This document shows, in pieces, positions 9,022 through 16,758 of a stretch of 64,000 nucleotides of DNA (within the stretch, counting starts at the first letter, position 1; each line of letters begins with the position of its first letter). The notes under the pieces are model-generated. The model was not told where the DNA came from, made no database searches, and saw only the letters and a list, made by a program, of their open reading frames with translations. Source of the stretch: Roseovarius amoyensis (lineage in GTDB: Bacteria > Pseudomonadota > Alphaproteobacteria > Rhodobacterales > Rhodobacteraceae); contig NZ_QITQ01000001.1 in the NCBI RefSeq assembly GCF_003260265.1, positions 248,001 through 312,000 on the forward strand, read 5' to 3'. The translations under genes were made by a program, and so were the position numbers.

Positions 9022-10665
9022 ATGGCGCGCTATGTCTTCATTACCGGCGGCGTCGTTTCATCTCTTGGCAAGGGGCTGGCCTCGGCCGCGCTGGGGGCGT
9101 TGCTGCAAGCGCGCGGATTTTCGGTGCGGCTGCGCAAGCTTGACCCCTATCTCAACGTCGATCCCGGCACCATGTCGCCATTCGAACACGGCGAGGTCTT
9201 CGTCACCGACGATGGCGCCGAGACCGACCTGGACCTGGGCCATTACGAACGCTTTACCGGGGTGCCGGCGCGAATGACCGACTCGGTCTCGTCGGGGCGG
9301 ATCTATTCCAACGTTCTGGAAAGGGAGCGGCGCGGCGACTATCTGGGCAAGACCATCCAGGTGATTCCGCACGTCACCAACGAAATCAAGGACTGGCTCG
9401 CCATCGGCGATGACGAGGTCGATTTCATGCTGTGCGAGATCGGCGGCACGGTGGGCGACATCGAGGGGCTGCCGTTCTTTGAGGCGATCCGCCAGTTCAG
9501 CCACGACCGCCCGCGCGGGCAATGCATCTTCATGCACCTGACGCTGCTGCCCTACCTGGCGGCGAGCGGCGAGTTGAAGACCAAGCCGACGCAACACTCG
9601 GTCAAGGAGCTGCAGTCGATCGGGATCGCGCCCGACATCCTGGTGTGCCGCTCTGAACAGCCGATCCCCGACAAGGAACGCGAAAAGATCGCCCTGTTCT
9701 GCAATGTCCGCAAAGAAGATGTGATCGCCGCCTACGACCTCGGCTCGATCTACGAGGCGCCGCTGGCCTATCACCGCGAGGGGCTGGACCAGGCAGTTCT
9801 GGACGCGTTCGAGATTTCCCCCGCTCCGAAACCGGACATGACCAAGTGGATCGATGTCGAGGACCGCATTCACAACACCGACGGCGCGGTGAACATCGCC
9901 ATCGTCGGCAAGTACACGCAGCTTGAAGACGCCTACAAATCGATCAAGGAGGCCCTGACCCACGGCGGCATGGCCAACCGCGTCAAGGTCAACGTCGAAT
10001 GGGTCGATGCCGAGATTTTCGACACCGAAGACCCCGCCGCGCGGCTGGAAGGGTTTCACGCCATCCTGGTGCCCGGCGGATTTGGCGAGCGCGGCACAGA
10101 GGGCAAGATCAAGGCCGCCCAATTCGCACGCGAACGCAACATCCCCTATCTGGGCATTTGCCTGGGCATGCAGATGGCGGTGATCGAGGCGGCGCGCAAC
10201 TTGGCCGGGCTCAGCGATGCAGGGTCCGAGGAATTCGACCACGAGGCGGGCGGAAAACGCTTTACGCCGGTGGTCTATCACCTCAAGGAATGGGTGCAGG
10301 GCAACCAAAAAGTGCACCGCAAGCCCGGCGACGACAAGGGCGGCACGATGCGGCTGGGGGCCTATGACGCAGTGCTGAAAGAGGGCTCTCGCGTGGCCGG
10401 GATCTATGGCGGCACCGCCATCGACGAACGCCACCGGCACCGCTACGAGGTGGATATCAAGTACCGTGACAAGCTTGAAAAGATCGGCCTGCGGTTTTCC
10501 GGCATGTCGCCCGACGGCCGTCTGCCCGAAATCGTGGAATGGCAGGATCACCCGTGGTTCATCGGGGTACAGTTCCACCCGGAACTGAAATCCAAGCCGT
10601 TCGCGCCGCATCCGCTGTTCGCCGATTTCGTGCGCGCCGCGGTGGAAACCTCGCGCCTGGTCTGA
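9022..10665 (+). CDS. pyrG: CTP synthase
   Basis: Amidates UTP to CTP with ATP and glutamine. The 547-aa protein has the N-terminal synthetase domain ([10 protein letters not shown] loop at 10-19, [15 protein letters not shown] near 40, [10 protein letters not shown] near 140) and a C-terminal class I glutamine amidotransferase domain: PGGFGERG near 352, the nucleophile Cys in GICLGMQ near 381, and FHPE near 516. Start ATG is preceded by GGGGGGTGA. It runs to within 6 bases of the convergent gene at 10672. Confidence 0.98.
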   Translation: MARYVFITGGVVSSLGKGLASAALGALLQARGFSVRLRKLDPYLNVDPGTMSPFEHGEVFVTDDGAETDLDLGHYERFTGVPARMTDSVSSGRIYSNVLERERRGDYLGKTIQVIPHVTNEIKDWLAIGDDEVDFMLCEIGGTVGDIEGLPFFEAIRQFSHDRPRGQCIFMHLTLLPYLAASGELKTKPTQHSVKELQSIGIAPDILVCRSEQPIPDKEREKIALFCNVRKEDVIAAYDLGSIYEAPLAYHREGLDQAVLDAFEISPAPKPDMTKWIDVEDRIHNTDGAVNIAIVGKYTQLEDAYKSIKEALTHGGMANRVKVNVEWVDAEIFDTEDPAARLEGFHAILVPGGFGERGTEGKIKAAQFARERNIPYLGICLGMQMAVIEAARNLAGLSDAGSEEFDHEAGGKRFTPVVYHLKEWVQGNQKVHRKPGDDKGGTMRLGAYDAVLKEGSRVAGIYGGTAIDERHRHRYEVDIKYRDKLEKIGLRFSGMSPDGRLPEIVEWQDHPWFIGVQFHPELKSKPFAPHPLFADFVRAAVETSRLV

Positions 10666-10671
10666 TCGCCG

Positions 10672-11226
10672 TCAGTTCAGGCGCGGCAACAGCCGTTGCA
10701 ATGCCCACGGCGCCAGCCCGAGGCGCCACGCCGTGCCACGCAGATGCGCCCGCTGACAGGTCTCGCGGTCCTGCTGTGAAATCTCCAGCGCCTTTTGCAG
10801 CAGCGTCTCGTCCAGAACCCAGCGGCCGCGCCGCCCCTCGGTCCGGTCGGCGCGCTGCGCCGCCTGCCATTTCCGCGCATTCGCCGGCGCGACGATCCTC
10901 GGCCCCGGCCGCAGTTGGTAAAATCCGCTGTTCACGCGCAAGCAGATATTGTCGAGCAGCCGCGCCGCGCCAAGATGCGCCTCGGGCACGTCGCGCTTGG
11001 GCAGGTAGTTGAAGCGTTCCGGACCGCCATTGAAAAAGACGCTCAGCGCCGAGGCCAGGTCGATGCATTTCTGCGCCATGATCCATCCCAGCACCGGCTC
11101 TGACTCCCGCGACCAGCGATAGTACCGGGCCATCCGCCTCAGCTCTTCTTCGCTGGCCGCCTGGGCAATGCTCAACTGTTGCTCCGCGCTGCCTGCTGGA
11201 AGCCTGAGCCGTCCAAAGAGTGTCAT
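10672..11226 (-). CDS. Hypothetical protein, possible DUF4274 domain, 184 aa
   Basis: A soluble protein with a helical N-terminal half (YYRWSRESEPVLGWIMAQKC, then SALSVFFNGGPE) that resembles DUF4274, a domain of unknown function seen in uncharacterised bacterial proteins; the match is by eye. The second half is Arg-rich. It has no signal peptide or membrane helix. It is convergent with pyrG, leaving only 5 bases between stop codons. An AT-rich region of about 200 bases lies upstream and should contain its promoter and that of the TerB pair. Confidence 0.7.
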   Translation of the reverse strand: MTLFGRLRLPAGSAEQQLSIAQAASEEELRRMARYYRWSRESEPVLGWIMAQKCIDLASALSVFFNGGPERFNYLPKRDVPEAHLGAARLLDNICLRVNSGFYQLRPGPRIVAPANARKWQAAQRADRTEGRRGRWVLDETLLQKALEISQQDRETCQRAHLRGTAWRLGLAPWALQRLLPRLN

Positions 11227-11429
11227 GTTGGGATGGTCCTCAATTCGAATACTGCCGATGCCCCAACATCACCCGACAAATCGTAATTTCTTGGGAGTAA
11301 TTGTGACCCTCCTGCGACCAATCGCAATGGAATGTCGCCGCAACCGAAAGGCCGATTGCCAAACCCGGCCGGGTCGCTATCTGTGATTGAAATCGCCCAA
11401 CGCAACAGATGCATCCCGGACGCTATCGA

Positions 11430-11882
11430 ATGGAAGTCAAAGCCCTTCTTCATCGCCTGCTGCACGCCCAGCGCGCGCCCCGGCCCGAGCCCCTGCCAGA
11501 GCCCGACGAAAAGCTCGCGCTCGGCGCGCTGATGGTGCGGGTGGCCATGTCGGACAGGAACTATCAACTGGCCGAGGTCAGCCGCATCGACCGGCTGTTG
11601 TCACGGCTTTACGGGCTCAAACCGATCGAGGCGGCCAAGATGCGCGCCACCAGCGAACGGCTGGCCCGCGCGGCACCCGAGACCGCCCGCTTTGCCCACC
11701 TGATCCGCGAAACCGTCAGCAAGGAGGCACGCGCCGGCACCCTTGCTGCGCTGTGGGAGGTGGTGCTGGCCGACGGCACCGCGGATTCTGCCGAACTGGA
11801 CGTGATCGAAGAGGTGCGCGAGGCGCTGGGCCTGTCGGAAATCGACAGCGCGCAGGCCCGCACCATCGCCGAGCAAAGTTAG
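11430..11882 (+). CDS. TerB-like protein 1
   Basis: The 150-aa protein has the TerB (PF05099-type) all-helical pattern: DEKLALGALMVRVAMSDRNY at residues 25-44, EVSRIDRLL, then a second related half with LWEVVLADGTADSAE. TerB domains bind metal through acidic residues and are tied to tellurite resistance and stress responses, but stand-alone alphaproteobacterial copies are not characterised. Start ATG 11430 matches the paralogue's start. A second copy follows after 39 bases; the two are clearly tandem duplicates. Confidence 0.82.
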   Translation: MEVKALLHRLLHAQRAPRPEPLPEPDEKLALGALMVRVAMSDRNYQLAEVSRIDRLLSRLYGLKPIEAAKMRATSERLARAAPETARFAHLIRETVSKEARAGTLAALWEVVLADGTADSAELDVIEEVREALGLSEIDSAQARTIAEQS

Positions 11883-11921
11883 CGATTGGCGCTGCGGCCC
11901 GCGCCGCCTATATCGGTCCCC

Positions 11922-12359
11922 ATGTTTGCAGATTTCCTTTCCCGCCTCATACGCCCCGAACCCGCCCCGCTGGACCAGGCCGACGCGCGGCTGGCGCTGA
12001 CTGCGCTGCTGGTGCGGCTGGCCCGGTCCGATGGCCATTATTCCACCGACGAGGTCGCCCGCATCGAACGCATCGCCGGCGCGCGCTATGGTCTTGACGC
12101 GGGCGGGGCGCATGCGCTGCGCGAAGCCGCGGAACAGCTGGAATCAGAGGCCCCCGACACCGTGCGTTTCACCCGCGCGATCAAGGATGCCGTGCCCTAT
12201 GAATACCGCATCGGCGTGATCGAGGCGCTCTGGCAGGTGGCCCTGGCCGATGGAGAACGCGACGCGGGCGAGGATGCCCTGATCCGCCTGGCAGCAAATT
12301 TCCTTGGTGTCAGCGACCGCGACAGCGCGCTGGCCCGTCAAAGGGTGGACCGCGCATGA
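11922..12359 (+). CDS. TerB-like protein 2
   Basis: A 145-aa tandem paralogue of the preceding gene, with ADARLALTALLVRLARSDGHY in place of the first copy's helix and LWQVALADGERDAGED in the second half, so the acidic residues of both halves are kept. I chose the ATG at 11922 (MFADFLSRL); an earlier start at 11886 is possible. It overlaps the PhnD-like gene by ATGA (12356-12359), implying coupled translation and perhaps a shared role. Confidence 0.82.
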   Translation: MFADFLSRLIRPEPAPLDQADARLALTALLVRLARSDGHYSTDEVARIERIAGARYGLDAGGAHALREAAEQLESEAPDTVRFTRAIKDAVPYEYRIGVIEALWQVALADGERDAGEDALIRLAANFLGVSDRDSALARQRVDRA

Positions 12360-13099
12360 GCCTGGCCAGCCTGCCGATGTACGACCGTCCCGAGATGCGG
12401 GACGCTCATGACCGCCTCTGGCAGGAAATCCGCGCCCGGCTGGGCGATGGCCCCGAGACCCTGACACGCGGCGGCGATCTGTGGGATCACTGGCTGTCGC
12501 CCGGGCTGGTGCTGTCGCAGACCTGCGGCCTGCCCTACCGCACGCGGCTTTTCGGCAAGGTGGCCAAGGTGGCCTCGCCTGACAACCGCCTGCCAGACTG
12601 CCCGCCGGGGCATTATTTCAGCATCTTCGTCGTTCGCGCAGACGACCCGCGTCAGGACCCGGCCGAATTTGCCGATGCACGCCTCGCCGTCAACGAATCG
12701 GTCTCGCAAAGCGGCTGGGGCGCGCCCTTCAACTATGCGCGCGAGCGTGGCTTTGCCTTTGCCGACACGATGGAAACCGGGGCGCATGTGCTGTCGGCCG
12801 CGGCGGTGGCCGAGGGGCGCGCTGACATCGCGGCAATAGACGCGCTGACATGGCGGCTCTATCAGCGGCATGACCCGCAGGCGGCAGAGCTGCGCGAGAT
12901 CGGGCGCACCACGCCCACCCCTGCCCCGCCCTATATCACCGCGATCACCCGCGATGCGGCGCCGGTTCTTGCTGCGCTCACTGATGCGATCGACGCGCTG
13001 ACGCCGGCCGACCGCGACACACTGTCGCTTTATGGCGTCGTCCAGGTTTCCGACGCGGCCTATCAGGCCGTGCCGAACCCGGCGTCGCCCGCGGGATAG
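12356..13099 (+). CDS. PhnD-like solute-binding protein without signal peptide
   Basis: The 247-aa protein resembles phosphate/phosphonate ABC binding proteins (PhnD family): LPMYDRPEMRDAHDRLW at the start, SQTCGLPYRT near 55, FSIFVVRADDP near 85, and a C-terminal sensing lobe. It has no Sec or Tat signal and no lipobox, so it is predicted cytoplasmic, unlike a transport receptor. It overlaps the TerB-like gene by four bases and has no adjacent phosphonate permease. A sensory or enzymatic use of the binding fold is possible. Confidence 0.78.
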   Translation: MSLASLPMYDRPEMRDAHDRLWQEIRARLGDGPETLTRGGDLWDHWLSPGLVLSQTCGLPYRTRLFGKVAKVASPDNRLPDCPPGHYFSIFVVRADDPRQDPAEFADARLAVNESVSQSGWGAPFNYARERGFAFADTMETGAHVLSAAAVAEGRADIAAIDALTWRLYQRHDPQAAELREIGRTTPTPAPPYITAITRDAAPVLAALTDAIDALTPADRDTLSLYGVVQVSDAAYQAVPNPASPAG

Positions 13100-13232
13100 C
13101 CTGCCGAAACGGACGGGCAGGCCCCCGTTTCGCCACGGCAGCCGCCGGGATGCCCGTATTGCACGTTGCAATGCGCCGGAATTTCGGCCCTACTGCGGGC
13201 CACCACCCAGTCACCGCCGCACGGAGCCACCC

Positions 13233-14009
13233 TTGACCGACGCCACGCCCGTCATCGAAATCCACAATCTTCACAAGGCATATGGCACTCTCGAAGTGAT
13301 CAAGGGCGTCGACATCACCGCGCACCGTGGCGACGTGATTTCACTGATCGGTTCGTCAGGATCGGGCAAGTCCACCATCCTGCGCTGCATCAACCTGCTG
13401 GAGGACAGCCAGCAGGGCGATATCATCTTCAAGGGCGAGCCGGTACGCTGGCGCGGCGAGGGGCTGGGCCGCCACCCTGCTGACCCCAAGCAGGTGATGC
13501 GCATCCGCACCAATCTTTCGATGGTGTTCCAGCAGTTCAACCTGTGGGCGCATCTCACCATCCTCGAAAACGTGATGGAGGCGCCTGTCACCGTGCTGGG
13601 CCGCGACCGGGCCGAGGCCGAAAAGGCCGCGCGCGCCTATCTCGACAAGGTCGGTATCGGCGACAAGTGCGACGCATGGCCGGCGCAGCTTTCGGGCGGG
13701 CAGCAACAGCGCGCCGCCATCGCCCGCGCCCTGGCGATGGAGCCCGAGGCGCTGCTGTTCGATGAACCGACATCAGCGCTCGACCCCGAACTGGAACAAG
13801 AGGTGGTGCGCGTCATCAAGGACCTCGCCGCCGAGGGACGGACGATGATGATCGTTACCCACGACATGCGGATGGCGGCGGATGTGTCCGACCACGTCAT
13901 CTTTCTGCATCAGGGCCTTGTCGAGGAAGAAGGCCCGCCCGACGCGCTGTTCGGGCAACCCAAATCAGAGCGGCTGCAGCAGTTCCTCAGCTCGACGATG
14001 GCCGCCTGA
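13233..14009 (+). CDS. Polar amino-acid ABC transporter ATP-binding protein
   Basis: Drives uptake of a polar, probably basic, amino acid. The 258-aa ATPase has Walker A GSSGSGKS (about 41-48), the Q-loop FQQFNLW, the ABC signature LSGGQQQR (about 156-163), Walker B ALLFDEPTSALDP and the switch His in THD. I chose TTG at 13233 because GGAG lies 8 bases upstream and it begins right before the conserved IEIHNLHKAYG; an upstream frame to 13032 overlaps the PhnD-like gene. Followed by the binding protein and two permeases. Confidence 0.92.
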   Translation: MTDATPVIEIHNLHKAYGTLEVIKGVDITAHRGDVISLIGSSGSGKSTILRCINLLEDSQQGDIIFKGEPVRWRGEGLGRHPADPKQVMRIRTNLSMVFQQFNLWAHLTILENVMEAPVTVLGRDRAEAEKAARAYLDKVGIGDKCDAWPAQLSGGQQQRAAIARALAMEPEALLFDEPTSALDPELEQEVVRVIKDLAAEGRTMMIVTHDMRMAADVSDHVIFLHQGLVEEEGPPDALFGQPKSERLQQFLSSTMAA

Positions 14010-14046
14010 CAGTATCGAAACCAGGAACCAACCAAGGAGAACCTTC

Positions 14047-14763
14047 ATGAGAAAACTGATCCTCTCCGCCGCCGCGCTGGCCGTATCGGCCGGGATGGCG
14101 ATGGCCCAGGACGTTGTGCGGCTGGGCACCGAGGGCGCCTATCCTCCGTGGAACTTCATCAACGATGACGGCCAGGTCGACGGGTTCGAACGTGAACTGG
14201 GCGACGAGGTCTGCAAACGCGCCGAGCTGACCTGCGAATGGGTCACCAACGACTGGGATTCGATCATCCCCAACCTGGTTTCGGGCAACTACGACGTGAT
14301 CATCGCCGGCATGTCGATCACCGCCGAGCGTGACGAGGTGATCGACTTTACCCAGAACTACACCCCGCCGGACCCGTCGGCCTATCTGGCCATGTCCGCC
14401 GATGTCGATCTCGACAACGCGGTCGTCGCCGCCCAGACCGGTACAATCCAGGCCGCGTTCGTGGCTGAAAAGGGCTGGACGCTGGTGGAATTCTCCACGC
14501 CCGAGGAAACCATCGCCGCCGTGCGCAACGGCGAGGCCGACGCGGTGCTTGCCGACAAGTCCTATCTTGCGCCGGTCGCGGCCGAAGAGGCCGACCTGAT
14601 GCTGCTCGAACGCGAAGAGCTGATCGGCGGCGGCATCGGCATCGGCGTGCGCGAATCCGATGGCGAGCTGAAGGCGACGCTCGACGCCGCCATCCAGTCG
14701 ATGAAGGATGACGGCAGCCTCAACACGCTGATCTCGAAGTGGGAGGTCGCCTCGACCTTCTGA
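14047..14763 (+). CDS. Amino-acid ABC transporter substrate-binding protein
   Basis: Periplasmic family 3 solute receptor. The 238-aa precursor has a Sec signal (MRKLILSAAALAVSAGMAMA, cut before QDVV), then VRLGTEGAYPPWNFIN, the standard start of the binding lobe, and the GFERELGDEVCK strand-helix. Two cysteines near residues 58 and 65 (CKRAELTC) probably form a disulfide, as in lysine/arginine/ornithine receptors. AAGGAG lies 8 bases before the ATG. A strong hairpin follows the stop and may protect this abundant message. Confidence 0.93.
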   Translation: MRKLILSAAALAVSAGMAMAQDVVRLGTEGAYPPWNFINDDGQVDGFERELGDEVCKRAELTCEWVTNDWDSIIPNLVSGNYDVIIAGMSITAERDEVIDFTQNYTPPDPSAYLAMSADVDLDNAVVAAQTGTIQAAFVAEKGWTLVEFSTPEETIAAVRNGEADAVLADKSYLAPVAAEEADLMLLEREELIGGGIGIGVRESDGELKATLDAAIQSMKDDGSLNTLISKWEVASTF

Positions 14764-14780
14764 CGACCGTCATGACCATC

Positions 14781-14815
14781 GCGGGGCGCGCGCGCATCTG
14801 ACTCGCGCGCCCCGC
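14781..14815 (+). promoter_or_regulatory. Intra-operon hairpin after the binding-protein gene
   Basis: A perfect 12-bp GC stem (14781-14792 with 14804-14815) with an 11-base loop and no T run. Such hairpins between a binding-protein gene and its permeases usually slow 3' decay and lower downstream expression; here that role is inferred from position. Confidence 0.65.
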
Positions 14816-14864
14816 CCAGGCGTCACACGGGCACCAAGACCCGTCAGCCGAGGGGGACAGCACC

Positions 14865-15746
14865 ATTTTCTCTTTCTGCGCAGATCCTTCGACGCTGGAT
14901 GGCTGGCGCTGGCTTGCCTGCTATCTGACCACCGGCAAGCACATGTCGCTATATGTCTCGGTGCTGGTGGTGCTGGCGCTGCTGGCGGTCACGGCGCCGG
15001 CGGCGCTGATATTCGGTTTCGGCGGCGCGGTGGCGGCGCGTTCGCATTTCCTGCCGCTCAGATGGATCGGCCGCACCTATATCGCCATCGTGCGCGGCGT
15101 GCCCGATATCGCCTTTTTCCTTTTCTTCGTGATCGCGCTCGACCAGGGGTTCGAATGGCTGCGGCACAAGGTCAAATGCCCCGACTGGGATCAGCCGATC
15201 CGGCAGGGCAACGATTTCATCGTCTGCGCCCAGGCCAAGTTGCCGCTGTCGACCTCGCCGCAATGGGTGCATGAAACCTATGGTTTCTTCCTTGCGGTGC
15301 TGACCTTCGCCATCGTCTTTGGCGCGTTCGCGGCCAATGTCCTCTATGGTGCCATGCGCGCGGTGCCGCACGCGCAGCTTGAAACGGCCGAGGCCTATGG
15401 CATGACCCGCCGGCAGGCGTTCCGGCGCATCCTGGTGCCGCAGATGTGGGTTTACGCGCTGCCGGGGCTTTCCAACCTCTGGATGGTGCTGATCAAGGCA
15501 ACGCCGCTCTTGTTCCTGCTGGGGGTCGAGGACATCGTCTATTGGGCGCGCGAACTGGGCGGCACCGCCAACCCGCGCTTTACCGAGTATCCGCACGGCG
15601 ACTGGCGGGTGTGGTATTTCCTGGCGCTGCTGTTCTTCTACCTCGCCTTCACGCGGGTGTCGGAAATCTTTCTCGAACGGCTGATGGTACGGCTCAGCCA
15701 CGGGCAGGCCACCACCGGCGGCAGTTCACAGGGGCACACGGCATGA
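14865..15746 (+). CDS. Amino-acid ABC transporter permease 1, probable ATT start
   Basis: Inner-membrane permease of the HisM/HisQ type; five or so hydrophobic helices and the EAA loop (ETAEAYGMTRRQAFRRI, about residue 172 on). The frame opens upstream of the first ATG (14943) and codes IFSFCADPSTLDGWRWLACY, a start I remember as conserved in related permeases. GAGGGGG (14850-14856) lies 8 bases before ATT at 14865, while the ATG at 14943 has no ribosome site and no ATG, GTG or TTG occurs in frame between hairpin and 14943. I therefore infer an ATT start, 293 aa. It overlaps the next permease by ATGA. Confidence 0.85.
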   Translation: MFSFCADPSTLDGWRWLACYLTTGKHMSLYVSVLVVLALLAVTAPAALIFGFGGAVAARSHFLPLRWIGRTYIAIVRGVPDIAFFLFFVIALDQGFEWLRHKVKCPDWDQPIRQGNDFIVCAQAKLPLSTSPQWVHETYGFFLAVLTFAIVFGAFAANVLYGAMRAVPHAQLETAEAYGMTRRQAFRRILVPQMWVYALPGLSNLWMVLIKATPLLFLLGVEDIVYWARELGGTANPRFTEYPHGDWRVWYFLALLFFYLAFTRVSEIFLERLMVRLSHGQATTGGSSQGHTA

Positions 15747-16549
15747 GCTGCTGGGAAACCGTCCAGGGCTATGCGCTGCGCAGTCTCGGCATCGGCGAGC
15801 GGCTGCTGCCGCGCGAGGATTTCACCCTGTGCGAACAGGTGACGCTGATCGGCTCTGGCCTGATCTGGAACATCTATTTCGGCACGCTGGCGCTGTTGGC
15901 GGGGTTCTTCCTGGCCACCGCGGTGGCGCTGGGCAAGGCATCGCGCCGCCGCATCCTGCGCAAGCCGTCGGAATGGTTCATCCTGGTCTTTCGCGGCTCG
16001 CCGCTCTTCATCCAGTTCTTCTTTGCCTATTTCCTGTTCCTGTCGCTGAAATCGGTCAGCCCCGTCTTCGATGCGTTCACCTCGGCCTGGCTGGGGGCGC
16101 TGGTGGTGCTGTTTCTCAACACCGCCGCCTACTCGGGCGAGATATTCTATGGCGCGCTGCGCTCGATCCCACGCGGCGATGTCGAGGCCGCCGACGCATA
16201 CGGCTTTTCGGGCTGGCCGCGCTTTCGCCGGATCGTCTGGCCGACGATGCTAAGGCTGGCCTGGCCGGCCTACACCAACGAGGCGATCTTTCTCTTTCAC
16301 GCCACGACGCTGGTCTATTTCTCGGGCTTTCCGGCATGGCAGCAAAAGGGGGACGCGCTCTATTACGCCAATTACTTCGCCGACAAGACCTTCAACCCCT
16401 TCGTGCCCTACCCGATCCTGGCGGGGTATTTCATCCTGCTGACGCTGGTGATCCTGAGCATTTTCGGCTTGATCAACCGCCATCTCAACCGTCACCTGCC
16501 GCAAGAGGCGCGCCGCAAGATGCGCCTGCGCATCAACGTCATCCGCTAG
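15743..16549 (+). CDS. Amino-acid ABC transporter permease 2
   Basis: The 268-aa partner permease of the preceding gene. It has about five transmembrane helices and the ATPase-contacting loop DVEAADAYGFSGWPRFRRI (about residues 148-166). The ATG at 15743 overlaps the first permease's stop (ATGA), so the two are made in step and should form a heterodimer. The frame upstream of 15743 is a shadow of permease 1. A long inverted repeat follows 60 bases after the stop and may end the operon. Confidence 0.93.
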   Translation: MSCWETVQGYALRSLGIGERLLPREDFTLCEQVTLIGSGLIWNIYFGTLALLAGFFLATAVALGKASRRRILRKPSEWFILVFRGSPLFIQFFFAYFLFLSLKSVSPVFDAFTSAWLGALVVLFLNTAAYSGEIFYGALRSIPRGDVEAADAYGFSGWPRFRRIVWPTMLRLAWPAYTNEAIFLFHATTLVYFSGFPAWQQKGDALYYANYFADKTFNPFVPYPILAGYFILLTLVILSIFGLINRHLNRHLPQEARRKMRLRINVIR

Positions 16550-16608
16550 ACCCGGCTGGCACCGGTCATGGGGGCTCTGCCCCCGCCGCGACAAGCCGCG
16601 CCTCCCCC

Positions 16609-16672
16609 GGGGTATTTCGGACCAGAAAGAAGCCCGGGCGCGCACCTGCTTCTTTCTGGTTTCAAATACCCC
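16609..16672. repeat. Rhodobacterales-type intergenic hairpin
   Basis: GGGGTATTT (16609-16617) pairs with AAATACCCC (16664-16672) and, inside it, CCAGAAAGAAG (16622-16632) pairs with CTTCTTTCTGG (16649-16659). A C-rich GGGGGCTCTGCCCCC hairpin precedes it. I recall this motif as abundant between genes in Rhodobacteraceae. It closes the ABC operon and probably acts as a transcription terminator or RNA-processing site; no coding sequence is seen from 16550 to 16758. Confidence 0.75.
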
Positions 16673-16758
16673 AATCCCCTGCCAGCCACAGGCGGGCGAT
16701 TGATCTCTGGACGCCCCTCGCCTAGCAATGGGGCCTCAGCCACCGAAGGGATGTGCCG

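Noticed and set aside
9058..10611. Long minus-strand frame opposite pyrG
   Set aside because: Shadow of pyrG codons; no ribosome site or recognisable domain.
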